Notes: generated from the letters alone by a model not told the origin. Positions 34,577-43,672 are shown, counted from the first letter of the stretch. The stretch is 64,000 nucleotides of DNA from Halorubrum sp. Atlit-26R (GCF_003666015.1 NZ_QPLT01000005.1:1-64000), one strand, 5' to 3'. Made by a program: numbers and translations.

Positions 34577-35464
34577 TCAGTCCCGCCGGTGGACCCAGAA
34601 CGTCTCCGACTCCGTCGCCTCCTTCTTGAATATCGGCACCTCGTCTTTCAGCCGGTCGATCCCGTCCTCGACCGTCCGGAACGCCTCCCGGCGGTGCCCG
34701 GCGAGGACGACGACGAACACGATGTCCTCGCCCGCCTCGATCACGCCCGTGCGGTGGTGCATCCGCACGTCGAAGACGCCGTCGCGCTCCGCGAGTTCGT
34801 CGGCGATGGCGTCCATCCGTTCCGCCGCGACCCCCTCGTACTTCTCGAACGCGAGGTGCGTCGTCCGGTCGTCGTCCGGGGCGTCGCGGGCGCGGACCCG
34901 TCCGGTGAACGTCGCGATCGCGCCCGACCGGTCGGCGTCCGCAGACGCCTCGACGCGGTCCACCAGCGTCTCGCGGGTGATCCACGGCTCGGCCGCGTCG
35001 AGGTCGGCGACGAACCCGTCGAGGTCGACCTCGTCGGGCCCGTCCGCGGTCGCGAGGACCGTTCCCGGCACGCTCTCGGGATCCGGGTCGGCGCCGAGGA
35101 GGACCGCGGGCACGCGCAGCCGCGACTCGCCGACCGCCACCAGGTAGTCGTGGTCGGGGGCGAGCCCGTCGAGCAGGTCGTCGAACCCCTCGACGTGCCC
35201 CCGCCCGCGCCAGTTCCCGTCCGCGTCGAACGCGATCGCTGTGTCGGCGTCGGGTCGTCGTTCGAGGGCGGTACCCTCGCCGTCGACGATCCCGCCGTCG
35301 GCGGCCGGGTCGCCCCGGTCCGGTTCGGCCGGATCCGGTTCGCTCGGGCCCTCTCCGTGCCGGTCGTCGTCGCGTTCCACGACGGCGACCCGCCCGTCGA
35401 GCCGCGCCGCGAGCCGCCGGGCCAGCGCCGGGGCCCCGTCGCCGACGATCGATATCGGTCGCAT
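34577..35464 (-). CDS. moaE: MobB-MoaE fusion: molybdopterin synthase large subunit
   Basis: 295 aa. Residues about 1-150 form a MobB-like part that starts MRPISIVGDGAPALARRLAA but has no intact GTP-binding P-loop, then GFVADLDAAEPWITRETLVD leads into MoaE: SGAIATFTGRVRARD, THLAFEKYEGVAAERMDAIA, VRMHHRTGVIEAGEDIVFVVV, and the C-terminal active-site Lys in IFKKEATESETFWVHR. MoaE with MoaD converts cPMP to molybdopterin. Acidic spacer at about 32-75. The fusion is usual in haloarchaea. Not in an operon with other mo genes here. Confidence 0.9.
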   Translation of the reverse strand: MRPISIVGDGAPALARRLAARLDGRVAVVERDDDRHGEGPSEPDPAEPDRGDPAADGGIVDGEGTALERRPDADTAIAFDADGNWRGRGHVEGFDDLLDGLAPDHDYLVAVGESRLRVPAVLLGADPDPESVPGTVLATADGPDEVDLDGFVADLDAAEPWITRETLVDRVEASADADRSGAIATFTGRVRARDAPDDDRTTHLAFEKYEGVAAERMDAIADELAERDGVFDVRMHHRTGVIEAGEDIVFVVVLAGHRREAFRTVEDGIDRLKDEVPIFKKEATESETFWVHRRD

Positions 35465-35596
35465 ACCCGAGAGCGGGCCGCGACCGGCTTAGGCGTTTCC
35501 CGGTCGACCCGCCGACGCGGATCCGCGACCCCGTACCGAGGCCGCCGCGTCCGGGCTTGACAATCCTTAAGACCGCGACAGGGGTACTCGTCGCCA

Positions 35597-36316
35597 ATGA
35601 GAGTCGTCGTTTCTGTCGGCGGGAGCGTGCTCGCGCCGGACCTCGACCCCGAGCGCGTGGCCGCCTACGCCGAGGCGATCGAACGGCTGGCGGCCGACGG
35701 CTGCGAGGTCGGGGTCGTCGTCGGCGGCGGCGGCGTCGCCCGCGAGTACATCGAGACGGCCCGCGAGATCGGGGCCAACGAGGTCGAGCTCGACCGACTC
35801 GGCATCGGGACGACCCGGCTCAACGCCCGGCTGCTGATCGCCGCGCTCGGCGACCGCGCGAACCTCGCGCCCGCGACCGACTACGACGAGGCGGGCGCCG
35901 CGCTCCGCCGCGGCGAGGTCGCGGTGATGGGCGGGGTCACGCCCGGACAGACCACCGACGCGGTCGCGGCCGCGTTCGCCGAGTCGGTCGACGCCGACCT
36001 GCTCGTGTACGCCACGAGCGCCGACGGGGTGTACGACGCCGACCCCAACACCGACCCCGACGCGGCCCAGTTCGCGGAGCTGTCGCCCGCGGAGCTGGTG
36101 GATATCGTCCTCCCGATGAGCCGCGACGCCGGCGCCTCGGCGCCCGTCGACCTGCTCGCCGCGAAGCTGATCGACCGGGCCGGCATCCGGTCGATCGTCC
36201 TCGACGGAACAGACCCGACCGCCGTCGTCGACGCCGTGTTGCGCGGCGACCACACCGGGACCGACATCGTTCCCGACGACGGCGGCGAACCGAGCTACTG
36301 GACGGGGGAGCGATGA
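35597..36316 (+). CDS. pyrH: UMP kinase (uridylate kinase)
   Basis: 239 aa. UMP + ATP to UDP. Amino-acid-kinase fold: VVVSVGGSVLAPDLDP at the N-terminus, VGVVVGGGGVAREYIETARE (about 34-53), GTTRLNARLLIAAL, GGVTPGQTTDAVAAAFAE and the nucleotide part YATSADGVYDADPNTDPDA (about 137-155). TATA-like tccttaag about 27 bases upstream of the ATG. Stop overlaps the lysS ATG by four bases (ATGA), so pyrH and lysS are coupled. Confidence 0.96.
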   Translation: MRVVVSVGGSVLAPDLDPERVAAYAEAIERLAADGCEVGVVVGGGGVAREYIETAREIGANEVELDRLGIGTTRLNARLLIAALGDRANLAPATDYDEAGAALRRGEVAVMGGVTPGQTTDAVAAAFAESVDADLLVYATSADGVYDADPNTDPDAAQFAELSPAELVDIVLPMSRDAGASAPVDLLAAKLIDRAGIRSIVLDGTDPTAVVDAVLRGDHTGTDIVPDDGGEPSYWTGER

Positions 36317-38025
36317 GCGCGGACGACGACTCCCCGCACATCCTCTCCGAACAGTCGGCCTCCGGCGAGGAGGGGGGAGAAGCCGGGGCCGTCCCCGCCG
36401 ACCGCGAGGGCGACGGCTTCCACGCCTTCTGGGCCGACGTCGTCGCCGACGAGGTCGAGGCGCGCGACCCCGACGAGCCGATCGTGATCAAGGGCGGCGT
36501 CTCTCCCTCGGGCGTCGCGCACCTCGGCAACTTCAACGAGATCATGCGCGGCTACTTCGTCGCCGAGGTGCTGCGCGACCGCGGCCACGAGGTGCGGCAG
36601 GTGTTCACCTCCGACGACAAGGACCCGCTGCGGAAGGTGCCGCGCAAGTTAGCGAACGCGGACGGCGAGATCGTCGGCCTCGGCGAGGTCGACGCGGGCG
36701 CGCTCGGCCGCAACCTCGGGAAGCCGTACACGTCGATCCCGGACCCGTTCGGCGAGGCCGAGTCGTACGCGGCCCACTTCGCGGGCCTGCTGAAGGCCGA
36801 CGCCGACCGCCTGAACGTCCCCGTCGAGATGCTCTCGAACACCGAGCTGTACGCCGACGGGACGTTCGACGACGCGGTCCGGACGGTCCTCGGCGACGTC
36901 GAGCGCGTCCGCGAGGTGCTCTCGCCGTATCAGGACAAGGTCGACGACGAGTACGTTCCGTTCAACCCCGTCTGCGAGGCGTGCGGGAAGGTCACGGAGA
37001 CGGTGACGGGAATCGACCTCGACGCGGAGACCGTCGACTACGTCTGTACCGACATGGACGCCGGCGGCAACACCATCGAGGGGTGCGGCCACGAGGGCAC
37101 CGCGACGTTCCGCGAGGGGAAGCTCCCGTGGCGGTTAGAGTGGCCCGCTCAGTGGGGCGTCCTCGGCGTCGACTTCGAGCCGTTCGGGAAGGACCACGCG
37201 GAGGGGTCGTGGCCCTCCGGGGTCGACGTCGCGCGGAACGTCTTCGGCGAGGAGCCGCCCGTGCCGATGGTGTACGAGTGGTTCACGCTCAACGGCGAGG
37301 CGTTCTCCTCCTCGGAGGGGAACGTCGTCACGGTCCAGGAGCTGCTTGAGCTCATCGAGCCCGAGGTGCTGCGCTACTTCTTCGCGCTCCACCCGAAGAA
37401 GGCCCGCGACCTCGACGTCGAGCGCCTCGACCAGCTCGTCGACCGCTTCGACCGGTTCGAGCGCGCCTACTTCGGCGAGGTCGACGACCCGGACCTCACC
37501 GCCTTCGCCGAGCGCGCCTACCCGTTCGTCGTCGGGCGACCGGACGACCCGCCGACTGAGAAGCCGATCCGGCTCCCGTACACGTTCGCGGCGGTACTCG
37601 GGATGGTCGACGACCCCGACTTCCGCGAGCGGCTCGCCCGCGACGAGGGGCACATCCCGGACGACGCCGCCGACGACGCGGTCGACGCCGCGCTCGCCCG
37701 CGTGGAGCAGGCCCGGAACTGGGCCGAGCGGACCGAAAACGAGTACGACTACCGCCTCCAGACCGACCTCCCCGCGGTCGAGTTCGACGAGGACGTCGCG
37801 GCCGCGCTCGACGACCTCGCCGACTTCGTCGCGGCCGGCCACGACGGCGAGGCGATCCAGGGGGCGATGTACGAAACCGCCCGCGACCACGGCGTCGAGG
37901 TGAGCGACTTCTTCGCGGCGGGCTACCGCCTCTTCTTCGACGACACGCAGGGGCCGCGGCTCGGGGAGTTCCTGGGCGAACTGGAGCGCGACTACGTCGT
38001 CGACCGGCTCCGCCGGGAGGCGTAG
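36313..38025 (+). CDS. lysS: Lysyl-tRNA synthetase, class I
   Basis: 570 aa. Class I LysRS, the archaeal form. HIGH-like GVSPSGVAHLGNFNE (about 58-72) and KMSKS-like EAFSSSEGNVVTV (about 332-344). A zinc-binding insert has CEACGK and CTDMDAGGNTIEGCGHEG (about 225-260). The extended acidic N-terminus (about 45 residues) and the helical anticodon-binding C-domain (ALARVEQARNWAERTENEYD) are present. Coupled to pyrH upstream and directly abutting the next gene downstream. Confidence 0.96.
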   Translation: MSADDDSPHILSEQSASGEEGGEAGAVPADREGDGFHAFWADVVADEVEARDPDEPIVIKGGVSPSGVAHLGNFNEIMRGYFVAEVLRDRGHEVRQVFTSDDKDPLRKVPRKLANADGEIVGLGEVDAGALGRNLGKPYTSIPDPFGEAESYAAHFAGLLKADADRLNVPVEMLSNTELYADGTFDDAVRTVLGDVERVREVLSPYQDKVDDEYVPFNPVCEACGKVTETVTGIDLDAETVDYVCTDMDAGGNTIEGCGHEGTATFREGKLPWRLEWPAQWGVLGVDFEPFGKDHAEGSWPSGVDVARNVFGEEPPVPMVYEWFTLNGEAFSSSEGNVVTVQELLELIEPEVLRYFFALHPKKARDLDVERLDQLVDRFDRFERAYFGEVDDPDLTAFAERAYPFVVGRPDDPPTEKPIRLPYTFAAVLGMVDDPDFRERLARDEGHIPDDAADDAVDAALARVEQARNWAERTENEYDYRLQTDLPAVEFDEDVAAALDDLADFVAAGHDGEAIQGAMYETARDHGVEVSDFFAAGYRLFFDDTQGPRLGEFLGELERDYVVDRLRREA

Positions 38026-38370
38026 ATGCCCGAGGACCGCTCGCTCGACGAGTTCGCCCCCGGTGACGGGGACGCCGATTCCGACGCCGTGGACGCTGCG
38101 GAGGCCGTGGACGCCGATTCCGACGCCGCGGAGGGCCCCAACGCCGCGGACGACGCCGCGGACGCCGCCGACGATTCCGCCTCGGACGACGTGAACTCGG
38201 ACCCACCGAGCGGTCCGAGCGATGTCGCCGACCCGGCCGCCGTCGACCCCGCGGCCGCCACCTCGACGTGGCACGCGGACGGCGCGGCGTGCGACCGCTG
38301 CGGCGAGCCGGTCGAGCGCCGCTGGCGCGACGAGGACGACTTCGTCTGCGCCGACTGCGCGTCGTGGTGA
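38026..38370 (+). CDS. Acidic protein with C-terminal zinc ribbon, unknown
   Basis: 114 aa. ATG follows the lysS stop with no gap. Residues 10-85 are an Asp/Ala low-complexity stretch; the last 30 form one zinc finger, ACDRCGEPVERRWRDEDDF then CADCASW. Translation is probably coupled to lysS. A role in RNA or tRNA synthetase handling is only guessed from position. Confidence 0.75.
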   Translation: MPEDRSLDEFAPGDGDADSDAVDAAEAVDADSDAAEGPNAADDAADAADDSASDDVNSDPPSGPSDVADPAAVDPAAATSTWHADGAACDRCGEPVERRWRDEDDFVCADCASW

Positions 38371-38468
38371 CCCGCTTTCTGCGATCGGACGCGACGGTCA
38401 AAATTTAAGCCGACGGCCGTCGAGGAGTTGCTCGCGAAGAAAATTCGGCGAGTACAAGTTAAATATAA

Positions 38469-39377
38469 ATGAAGTTTAATCCGGAACTGATATACGGGCG
38501 GTCTGCGGCCGCTCTCACGGCGGCGTACCTCTGTCTCGGAGCGCTGTTCGCGGTCGCGGTTCACCTCGCGGTCGCGTCGGCGAACGGGACCGCGGGAGGG
38601 TGGGCGCCGACGCGACTCGTCGGGGACTTCCTGCTCGTCGCCGGGTCCGGCGGACTCCTCTACGGCGCGGTCACGCACCACCGGCGGCGGGCGGAGACCG
38701 CCAGACGGGACCTCGAAACGTCCAACCAGCAGCTACAGGTGCTGAGCCGGGTGTTCCGACACAACGTCCGCAACGACCTCAACGTGATTCAGGGGTACAC
38801 CGACCTGCTGGCCGACCGGGTCGACGACGAGCGGGGCCAGGAGTGCCTGGAGACGATCCGGCAGACGACCGACGACGTCATCGCGATCAGCGAGAAGCTC
38901 CGGGTGATCGAGGACGCGTCGCCCGAGCGGCCGGACGGCCGCGTTAACCTCGTCGACGCGGTTCACGAGGCGATCGGGGTCCTCGACGACGACGGCACCG
39001 CGGTCACGGTCGAAACCCCGTCCGAGGCGTGGATCCGCGCGGACGATTCCGTCGAGTTCCCGATCCGCGAGGTGTTCGAGAACGCGGTCACCCACAACGA
39101 CGGCGCGACGCGGCGCGTGGCGGCGACGATCCGCGAGAACGGGACCACCACCTGCTTGGAGGTCACCGACAACGGGCCGGGGATCCCGCCAGACGAGCGC
39201 GCGGTGTTACAGGCCGAAGAGGAGACGCCGCTCTCGCACGCGAGCAGCATCGGGCTGTGGCTCGTCAAGTGGATGTGCGAGACGCAGGGGGGGACCGTCC
39301 GGTTCGAAGCGACCGACGACGGCACGACGGTCCGGCTCCGCTTCGAGTCCGCGGCGCCGCCTAATCCAGCTCGGTGA
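38469..39377 (+). CDS. Sensor histidine kinase, membrane-bound
   Basis: 302 aa. Two N-terminal membrane helices (about 12-35 and 50-70), a short coiled coil, then the phosphoacceptor motif RVFRHNVRNDLNVIQGYTDL (His about residue 98), N box FENAVTHNDGA, G1 DNGPGIPPDE and G2 SIGLWLVKWM. No PAS or extracellular sensor domain is visible, so signal input is unclear. No response regulator nearby. The last 17 bases overlap the convergent zinc-finger gene. Confidence 0.92.
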   Translation: MKFNPELIYGRSAAALTAAYLCLGALFAVAVHLAVASANGTAGGWAPTRLVGDFLLVAGSGGLLYGAVTHHRRRAETARRDLETSNQQLQVLSRVFRHNVRNDLNVIQGYTDLLADRVDDERGQECLETIRQTTDDVIAISEKLRVIEDASPERPDGRVNLVDAVHEAIGVLDDDGTAVTVETPSEAWIRADDSVEFPIREVFENAVTHNDGATRRVAATIRENGTTTCLEVTDNGPGIPPDERAVLQAEEETPLSHASSIGLWLVKWMCETQGGTVRFEATDDGTTVRLRFESAAPPNPAR

Positions 39378-39495
39378 TCGTCACGGCGTACACCGCGCCG
39401 CAGTTCCCGCATTCGACGTGGACCCCGCGGCTCGCCTCGCCGCGGGTGAACTCGGAGATCTCCTCCGAACAGGAGCACTCGAACTGGACTTTCAT
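39361..39495 (-). CDS. CPxCG-like zinc-finger micro-protein
   Basis: 44 aa, MKVQFECSCSEEISEFTRG ... HVECGNCGAVYAVTITELD. Four Cys (C-x-C and C-x2-C) form one zinc ribbon. The minus-strand TATA-like ttttaaata near 39520 lies about 29 bases before the ATG, so the gene is likely expressed. Its 3' end overlaps the histidine kinase gene tail to tail. Function unknown. Confidence 0.78.
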   Translation of the reverse strand: MKVQFECSCSEEISEFTRGEASRGVHVECGNCGAVYAVTITELD

Positions 39496-39612
39496 TATCC
39501 GTTCTGCGCGCTGCTGGTATTTAAAAGAAACCGATGCGGAATCAACGGTGAAAACCGGCGATCGCGGTACCGCGCCGCACGCCGTTCCCTCGGTCAGGGG
39601 CCGCGCTCGGCG

Positions 39613-39915
39613 TCAGTCGTCGTCGACGATCACTTCGACGGGGCCGTCCCCGTCGTCCGCGGCGTCCTCGTCGGCACCGCCGGACGGATCGGCCCCGACC
39701 GACTGCTGCTGCTGGTAGTAGAGCCCGCCGGCGACGGCGAGGACGAGCCACGACCGCCAGTTGGCGAGGTTCAGCGTGTAGCCGATGCCGAACGGCTTCT
39801 CGACGAGCATCCCCTTGCCGGGCTGCCAGTACGACGAAAGCAGGCGCCCGAGGCTCGGGCGCTCGAAGTTGTACGGGATTCCGAGAATCTCTCCCGACGA
39901 CGGTTTGTCTCCCAT
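39613..39915 (-). CDS. DUF5808-like small membrane protein
   Basis: 100 aa. Start at MGDKPSSGEILGIPYNFERP, with minus-strand atttatgg about 28 bases upstream. GIPYNFERPSLGRLLSSYWQPGKGMLVEKPFGIGYTLN in the first half is the conserved soluble part (motif given in pieces: GIPYNFERP, KPFGIGYTLN); one membrane helix follows (NWRSWLVLAVAGGLYYQQ) and an acidic tail. DUF5808 relatives in bacteria are membrane-linked and uncharacterised. Confidence 0.78.
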   Translation of the reverse strand: MGDKPSSGEILGIPYNFERPSLGRLLSSYWQPGKGMLVEKPFGIGYTLNLANWRSWLVLAVAGGLYYQQQQSVGADPSGGADEDAADDGDGPVEVIVDDD

Positions 39916-40021
39916 GCCCGGTACTCTATCCGCTGGCACCATAAATCGTGGCGCCATCGGACGCCGATCGCGGCGGGGAGCGCAGCCGCGCCGACGCCGC
40001 AGCCGGCGGCGCCGGAGACCC

Positions 40022-41743
40022 TCAGCGATACCGGCCGCGGTCCGCCACGTCGCGAAGCCGTTCGAGGACCTCGCCGTCTCCGACCGCCTCGTACCCCGAT
40101 TCGAACGCCGCGATCAGCGGGTCCGGGTCCGTCGCGGTCACCCGGATCGACCCCTCGAACACGTGGAGGTCCATCGCGTGGTCCTCGACGTGACCCGTGT
40201 GGTAGCCGAGCCCGAAGTCGATGAGGTACGTCTCCGGCGCGGGGGCGGAGTCGCCGCTCTCTACCCGCCCCTCGACGCCGTCGGGGGACACGCGCACGTT
40301 CCGCGTCGTCGGGTCGCCGTGGACGATCCCCGCGCCGTGGAGCCGCGCGAGGTGCCGCCCGACCGCTTCCGTCGCGCGCTCGTCGAGGGCGGTCGCGAGG
40401 TCGCGGTCGCCGACGTACTGGAGCGTCAGCGTCGCGCTGGCGAGGTCGACGTCGGACACGAGCGGCGTCGGCACGCCCGCGCGCCGCGCCTCGCTCGTCA
40501 GCCGCGCCTCCGCGACGGTCCGGTCGCGCCTGAGCGTCCGGTCGAGTTCGGGGTGGCGATACGACTTCTCGACCCGCCGCTTGATCACGCGGCGGTCGCC
40601 GCCCGTCCCCTCGAACGTCACGGTCGCCTCCGCGCCGCGGCGGTCCGCGTCCGGGTCGCGCGCCGCACTGCCGGACGCGTCGCCCCCGCCTCCCCGCGCG
40701 ACCGACTCTCCCTCTCGCCACGTCACCGGCACCTGATCCGGCCGGAAGTTCGGGTCGACCGCGGACTCCGCGATCGGAACCGTGTCCCCGGCGGCGGCCA
40801 TCCTCGCACCCAACACGGCGATCATCCCCGCGTTGTCGCGGAGGAAGCGCGGCTCCGGGGCGAAGAAGTCGGCCCCCCGGGCCTCGCACATCGCCGCCAA
40901 CATCTCGCGGAGGCGGTCGTTCTGCGCGACGCCGCCGCCCAGCACGAGCTCGTCGGCGCCCGTCAGCGACAGCGCGCGCTCGGACACCTCCGTCAGCATC
41001 GCGAAGGCGTGCTCCTGGAGCGAAAAGCAGATCTCCTCGACGGGGACCCCGTCGTCCGCGGCGTCGTTGGCGGCCGAGCTGATCCCGGAAAACGAGAAGT
41101 CCATCCCCTTGACGACGTACGGCAGATCGAGGAGGTCGGCGTCGGCGGTCTTCCCGTCACCTTCACCGCCCCCCGCGGCCGCCGCGAACTCCGCGGCCGC
41201 CGCCTCCACCTTCGGGCCGCCGGGGTGGCTCCACCCGACGTGGCGCGTGAACTTGTCGATCGCGTTGCCCACGCCGGCGTCCATCGTCTCGCCGAGGACG
41301 CGGTAGCGCCCGTCGTGGTAGCCGAGCAGGTGCGCGTTCGCACCCGAGGCGTTCAGGCAGACGGGATTGTCGAAGCCGGACTGATGGCGACCGATCTCGA
41401 GGTGCGCCACCATGTGGTTGACGCCGACGAGGGGGACGTCGAGCGTCCCGGCGAGCGATCGCGCCGCGGTCCCGACGATCCGGAGGCAGGGGCCGAGCCC
41501 GGGCCCGCGGGAGAAGGCGACGGCGTCGACCGCGTCCGGGCCGTGTTCCGCCTCGGCCGCGCTCAGGACGCGGTCGACGACCTCCGGGATCGCCTCCGAC
41601 ATGTGTTCGGCGGCCTCGCGCGGGTGAATGCCGCCGCTGTCCGGCTCGTAGGGGTCGGATTCGATGAGAACGGAGTCGGTCTCGGCGTCGTACAGCGCGG
41701 CGCTCGCGCACCACGCGGTACCCTCGATGCCGAGAACTCGCAT
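40022..41743 (-). CDS. kae1-bud32: Kae1-Bud32 fusion: tRNA threonylcarbamoyladenosine (t6A37) synthesis
   Basis: 573 aa. Kae1 (1-325) transfers threonylcarbamoyl to A37 of tRNA; Bud32 (about 355-573) is the KEOPS kinase/ATPase. Kae1 motifs: GIEGTAWCASAAL, metal ligands HMVAHLEIGRH (about 108-118), DFSFSGISSA, and VLGGGVAQNDRLRE. Bud32: IKRRVEKSYRHPELD, catalytic HGDPTTRNVRVS and LIDFGLGYHTGHVEDHA, ending DRGRYR. A Gly/Ser/Asp linker of about 35 residues joins the two. Starts 9 bases after the S24e stop, so operonic. Confidence 0.96.
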   Translation of the reverse strand: MRVLGIEGTAWCASAALYDAETDSVLIESDPYEPDSGGIHPREAAEHMSEAIPEVVDRVLSAAEAEHGPDAVDAVAFSRGPGLGPCLRIVGTAARSLAGTLDVPLVGVNHMVAHLEIGRHQSGFDNPVCLNASGANAHLLGYHDGRYRVLGETMDAGVGNAIDKFTRHVGWSHPGGPKVEAAAAEFAAAAGGGEGDGKTADADLLDLPYVVKGMDFSFSGISSAANDAADDGVPVEEICFSLQEHAFAMLTEVSERALSLTGADELVLGGGVAQNDRLREMLAAMCEARGADFFAPEPRFLRDNAGMIAVLGARMAAAGDTVPIAESAVDPNFRPDQVPVTWREGESVARGGGGDASGSAARDPDADRRGAEATVTFEGTGGDRRVIKRRVEKSYRHPELDRTLRRDRTVAEARLTSEARRAGVPTPLVSDVDLASATLTLQYVGDRDLATALDERATEAVGRHLARLHGAGIVHGDPTTRNVRVSPDGVEGRVESGDSAPAPETYLIDFGLGYHTGHVEDHAMDLHVFEGSIRVTATDPDPLIAAFESGYEAVGDGEVLERLRDVADRGRYR

Positions 41744-41752
41744 CCGGCGGGG

Positions 41753-42058
41753 TTACGCTTCCTCGGCGTCCGCCTCGTCGCCGCCGATCTTGTTGCGTTC
41801 GAGCATGTGGTCCTGTTCGACCTCCAGCGCGTCGGCCGCGGAGTCGTACACCTTCGCGTAGCCGATCGTCTTGCGCATGCCGAACTTCGTGTCGAGCTCG
41901 TGGACGACGACCTCCTCGGAGTCCTTGTCGAGCTTGGCCGCCAGCGAGTCGCGGACGGAGAGCCGCGAGGGGGTGGCCTCCTCGTGGGTCGTCTCGAAAC
42001 GGATGTCCGTGCGGTGCAGCATCGGGTTCTCCTCCTCGGAGATGATATCGACGTCCAT
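41753..42058 (-). CDS. rps24e: 30S ribosomal protein S24e
   Basis: 101 aa. MDVDIISEEENPMLHRTDIR is a typical start, followed by VRDSLAAKLDKDSEEVVVHE and KFGMRKTIGYAKVYDSA, the eukaryotic/archaeal S24e signature. Short acidic C-terminus. Minus-strand ccttttacag about 30 bases upstream of ATG. The S27ae gene, often found between S24e and Kae1 in archaea, is absent here. Confidence 0.96.
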   Translation of the reverse strand: MDVDIISEEENPMLHRTDIRFETTHEEATPSRLSVRDSLAAKLDKDSEEVVVHELDTKFGMRKTIGYAKVYDSAADALEVEQDHMLERNKIGGDEADAEEA

Positions 42059-42207
42059 GGTTCAGTTGGGCGTATATCCCCTCGAAAGCTGTAAAAGGAT
42101 TTCGAAGCGGGGGTGTCGCCGCCGAACTCCCCGCCGACCGTCGACCGAGCGCCCCGTTCGGCGTCAGTGTTTCAGTCCTGCGGGCCGTGGGTTTCGTTAC
42201 CACCCGA

Positions 42208-42789
42208 ATGCCCGACGACGACGGATTCGACCCGACCGAGCGCTCCGAGTACGAACTCACCAGATCGGCCAACATCATCGTCCCGATGCCGCTCCTTCGA
42301 AAGGCCCGGGTCTGCGGCGCGCTGGCGCTCCTCGGCTCGCTCGCCGCCCCCCTCGTCGCGACCCTCCCCGCGGCCGTCCGAGAGGCGAACTTCGCGGGTC
42401 CGCCGGCGACGACTTCCCTCGGCGTCGCGGCCGTCGCGCTGGCCGGGACCGTCGCCGCCGGCGGGGCCGGCCTCGGGCTCGCCGCGCTCCAGCGACGCCT
42501 CGCGCGCGGTCCCGAGCCCGCGGACGACGCGGTCTGGACGCTCCTCGCGGTCGAGGACGCGCTCACCGGGGTCGGGTTCGTCACCGGCGGGCTCGGGGTC
42601 GGCGTCGGCCTCTCGCTGCTGGCGAGCGGTCACTGGGGCGTCGAGGCGCTCGACGCGCTCCGACGAAACGGCGTCGAGCCGTACCTCTCGCTCTCGACGG
42701 TCCCGGTAACGCCGCGGTTAGTGACCGCCGTCGCGCTGGCGGTCGGCCTCGCCGTCCTCGCGGCCACCGTCGTCGTCGACCGCGAGTGA
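42208..42789 (+). CDS. Integral membrane protein, unknown
   Basis: 193 aa from MPDDDGFDPTERSEYELTRS; GTG at 42187 is an alternative. The N-terminal DPTERSEYELTRSANIIVP is an acidic cytoplasmic segment; four or five membrane helices follow (CGALALLGSLAAPLVATL, TSLGVAAVALAGTVAAGG, TGVGFVTGGLGVGVGLSLL, VTAVALAVGLAVLAATVVV). No transporter or enzyme motif. Convergent with the dephospho-CoA kinase gene. Confidence 0.72.
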   Translation: MPDDDGFDPTERSEYELTRSANIIVPMPLLRKARVCGALALLGSLAAPLVATLPAAVREANFAGPPATTSLGVAAVALAGTVAAGGAGLGLAALQRRLARGPEPADDAVWTLLAVEDALTGVGFVTGGLGVGVGLSLLASGHWGVEALDALRRNGVEPYLSLSTVPVTPRLVTAVALAVGLAVLAATVVVDRE

Positions 42790-42810
42790 CGCCGATCGAC
42801 CGGCGAAAAC

Positions 42811-43446
42811 TCACTCCGCGTCGGCGCCGCCGGCCCCGTTCGGGTCGACGCCGAGGATCTCGTACGCGGCCGCGACGTCGCCCGCCAGGCCCTCGAACAG
42901 CTCCCGGGCCCGCCGCCGCGTCTCGGGCGTGACCGCGACGCGGACCATCCCCTCGCCGGGCTGGCCGTAGACGACGGTCGACCCGAGCGGCGCCGCGAGC
43001 ATCGCCGGCAGCGCCGCCAAGTCCTCCTCGCCGGTCACCTCGATCGTCACCGGCTCGTCGGCCGCGAGCGCCTCGGCGAGCGCGTCGAGCAGCGCCGCCG
43101 ACAGCGCCGCGGCCGGGTTCTCGACGGGAACGCGCCGCTCGTCCGTGGCCGACAGCGTGGTCGCGATCTCCTCGCGGACGGCCTCGCGCTCCGTCTTCCC
43201 GTCGACCAGCGCGGCGTCCGGGACGCGGCCCGCCTCGCGGAGGTGATAGGTGACAACGTCGCCGACCGCGATCAGCCGCGGGGGACCCTCCGCGGGCGAC
43301 GCGTGTCGCTCGCGGGTCTCGTCGGCGGCCGCCAGCAGCGCCTCGGCGTCGGTCGTCACCGGCCCCAGCGGCTCCTTGAACGCGTCGCGCAGCGATTCGG
43401 GCAGCGTGAGAAGCGGGTCGGACGGACCGTCGGATGAGTCGCTCAT
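42811..43446 (-). CDS. GTP-dependent dephospho-CoA kinase (DUF359)
   Basis: 211 aa. The archaeal last step of CoA synthesis, phosphorylating dephospho-CoA with GTP. Family features: LPESLRDAFKEPLGPV, IAVGDVVTYHLREAG (Asp-rich nucleotide site), ALVDGKTEREAVREEI, and IEVTGEEDLAALPAMLAAPLG with GQPGEGMVRV. Last gene of the block that starts at aIF2-gamma, 28 bases after spt4; this DUF359-Spt4-Rpo7 order is common in archaea. Confidence 0.92.
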   Translation of the reverse strand: MSDSSDGPSDPLLTLPESLRDAFKEPLGPVTTDAEALLAAADETRERHASPAEGPPRLIAVGDVVTYHLREAGRVPDAALVDGKTEREAVREEIATTLSATDERRVPVENPAAALSAALLDALAEALAADEPVTIEVTGEEDLAALPAMLAAPLGSTVVYGQPGEGMVRVAVTPETRRRARELFEGLAGDVAAAYEILGVDPNGAGGADAE

Positions 43447-43474
43447 CGGTTTCGTTCGGCCTCAGTGCGGACGG

Positions 43475-43672
43475 TTACCGGACCTTGAGCGCGTACGCGC
43501 CCGCCTCGGAGACGTTCATCTCCTCGGCGATCTGGCTGTCCTCGGGATCGGTGATGATGACGTAGCCCGCCCAGTCCTCCGTCAGCGACGACGACCCGCA
43601 GAGCGCGCAGGTCTGGGCGTCCGGGTCGTTAACGTGGTGGCACTCCCGACACGCCAGGCGGTCCTCGGCCAT
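43475..43672 (-). CDS. spt4: Transcription elongation factor Spt4 (RpoE'')
   Basis: 65 aa. A zinc-ribbon factor that pairs with Spt5 on RNA polymerase. CRECHHVNDPDAQTCALCG is the four-Cys zinc site, followed by LTEDWAGYVIITDPEDSQIA, the Spt5-binding strand. ATG overlaps the rpo7 stop by one base (TGATG). Confidence 0.96.
   Translation of the reverse strand: MAEDRLACRECHHVNDPDAQTCALCGSSSLTEDWAGYVIITDPEDSQIAEEMNVSEAGAYALKVR

Noticed and set aside
39785-42094. 769-residue plus-strand reading frame opposite Kae1-Bud32 and S24e
   Set aside because: Antisense shadow; both minus-strand genes are unmistakable, and the frame crosses their boundary.
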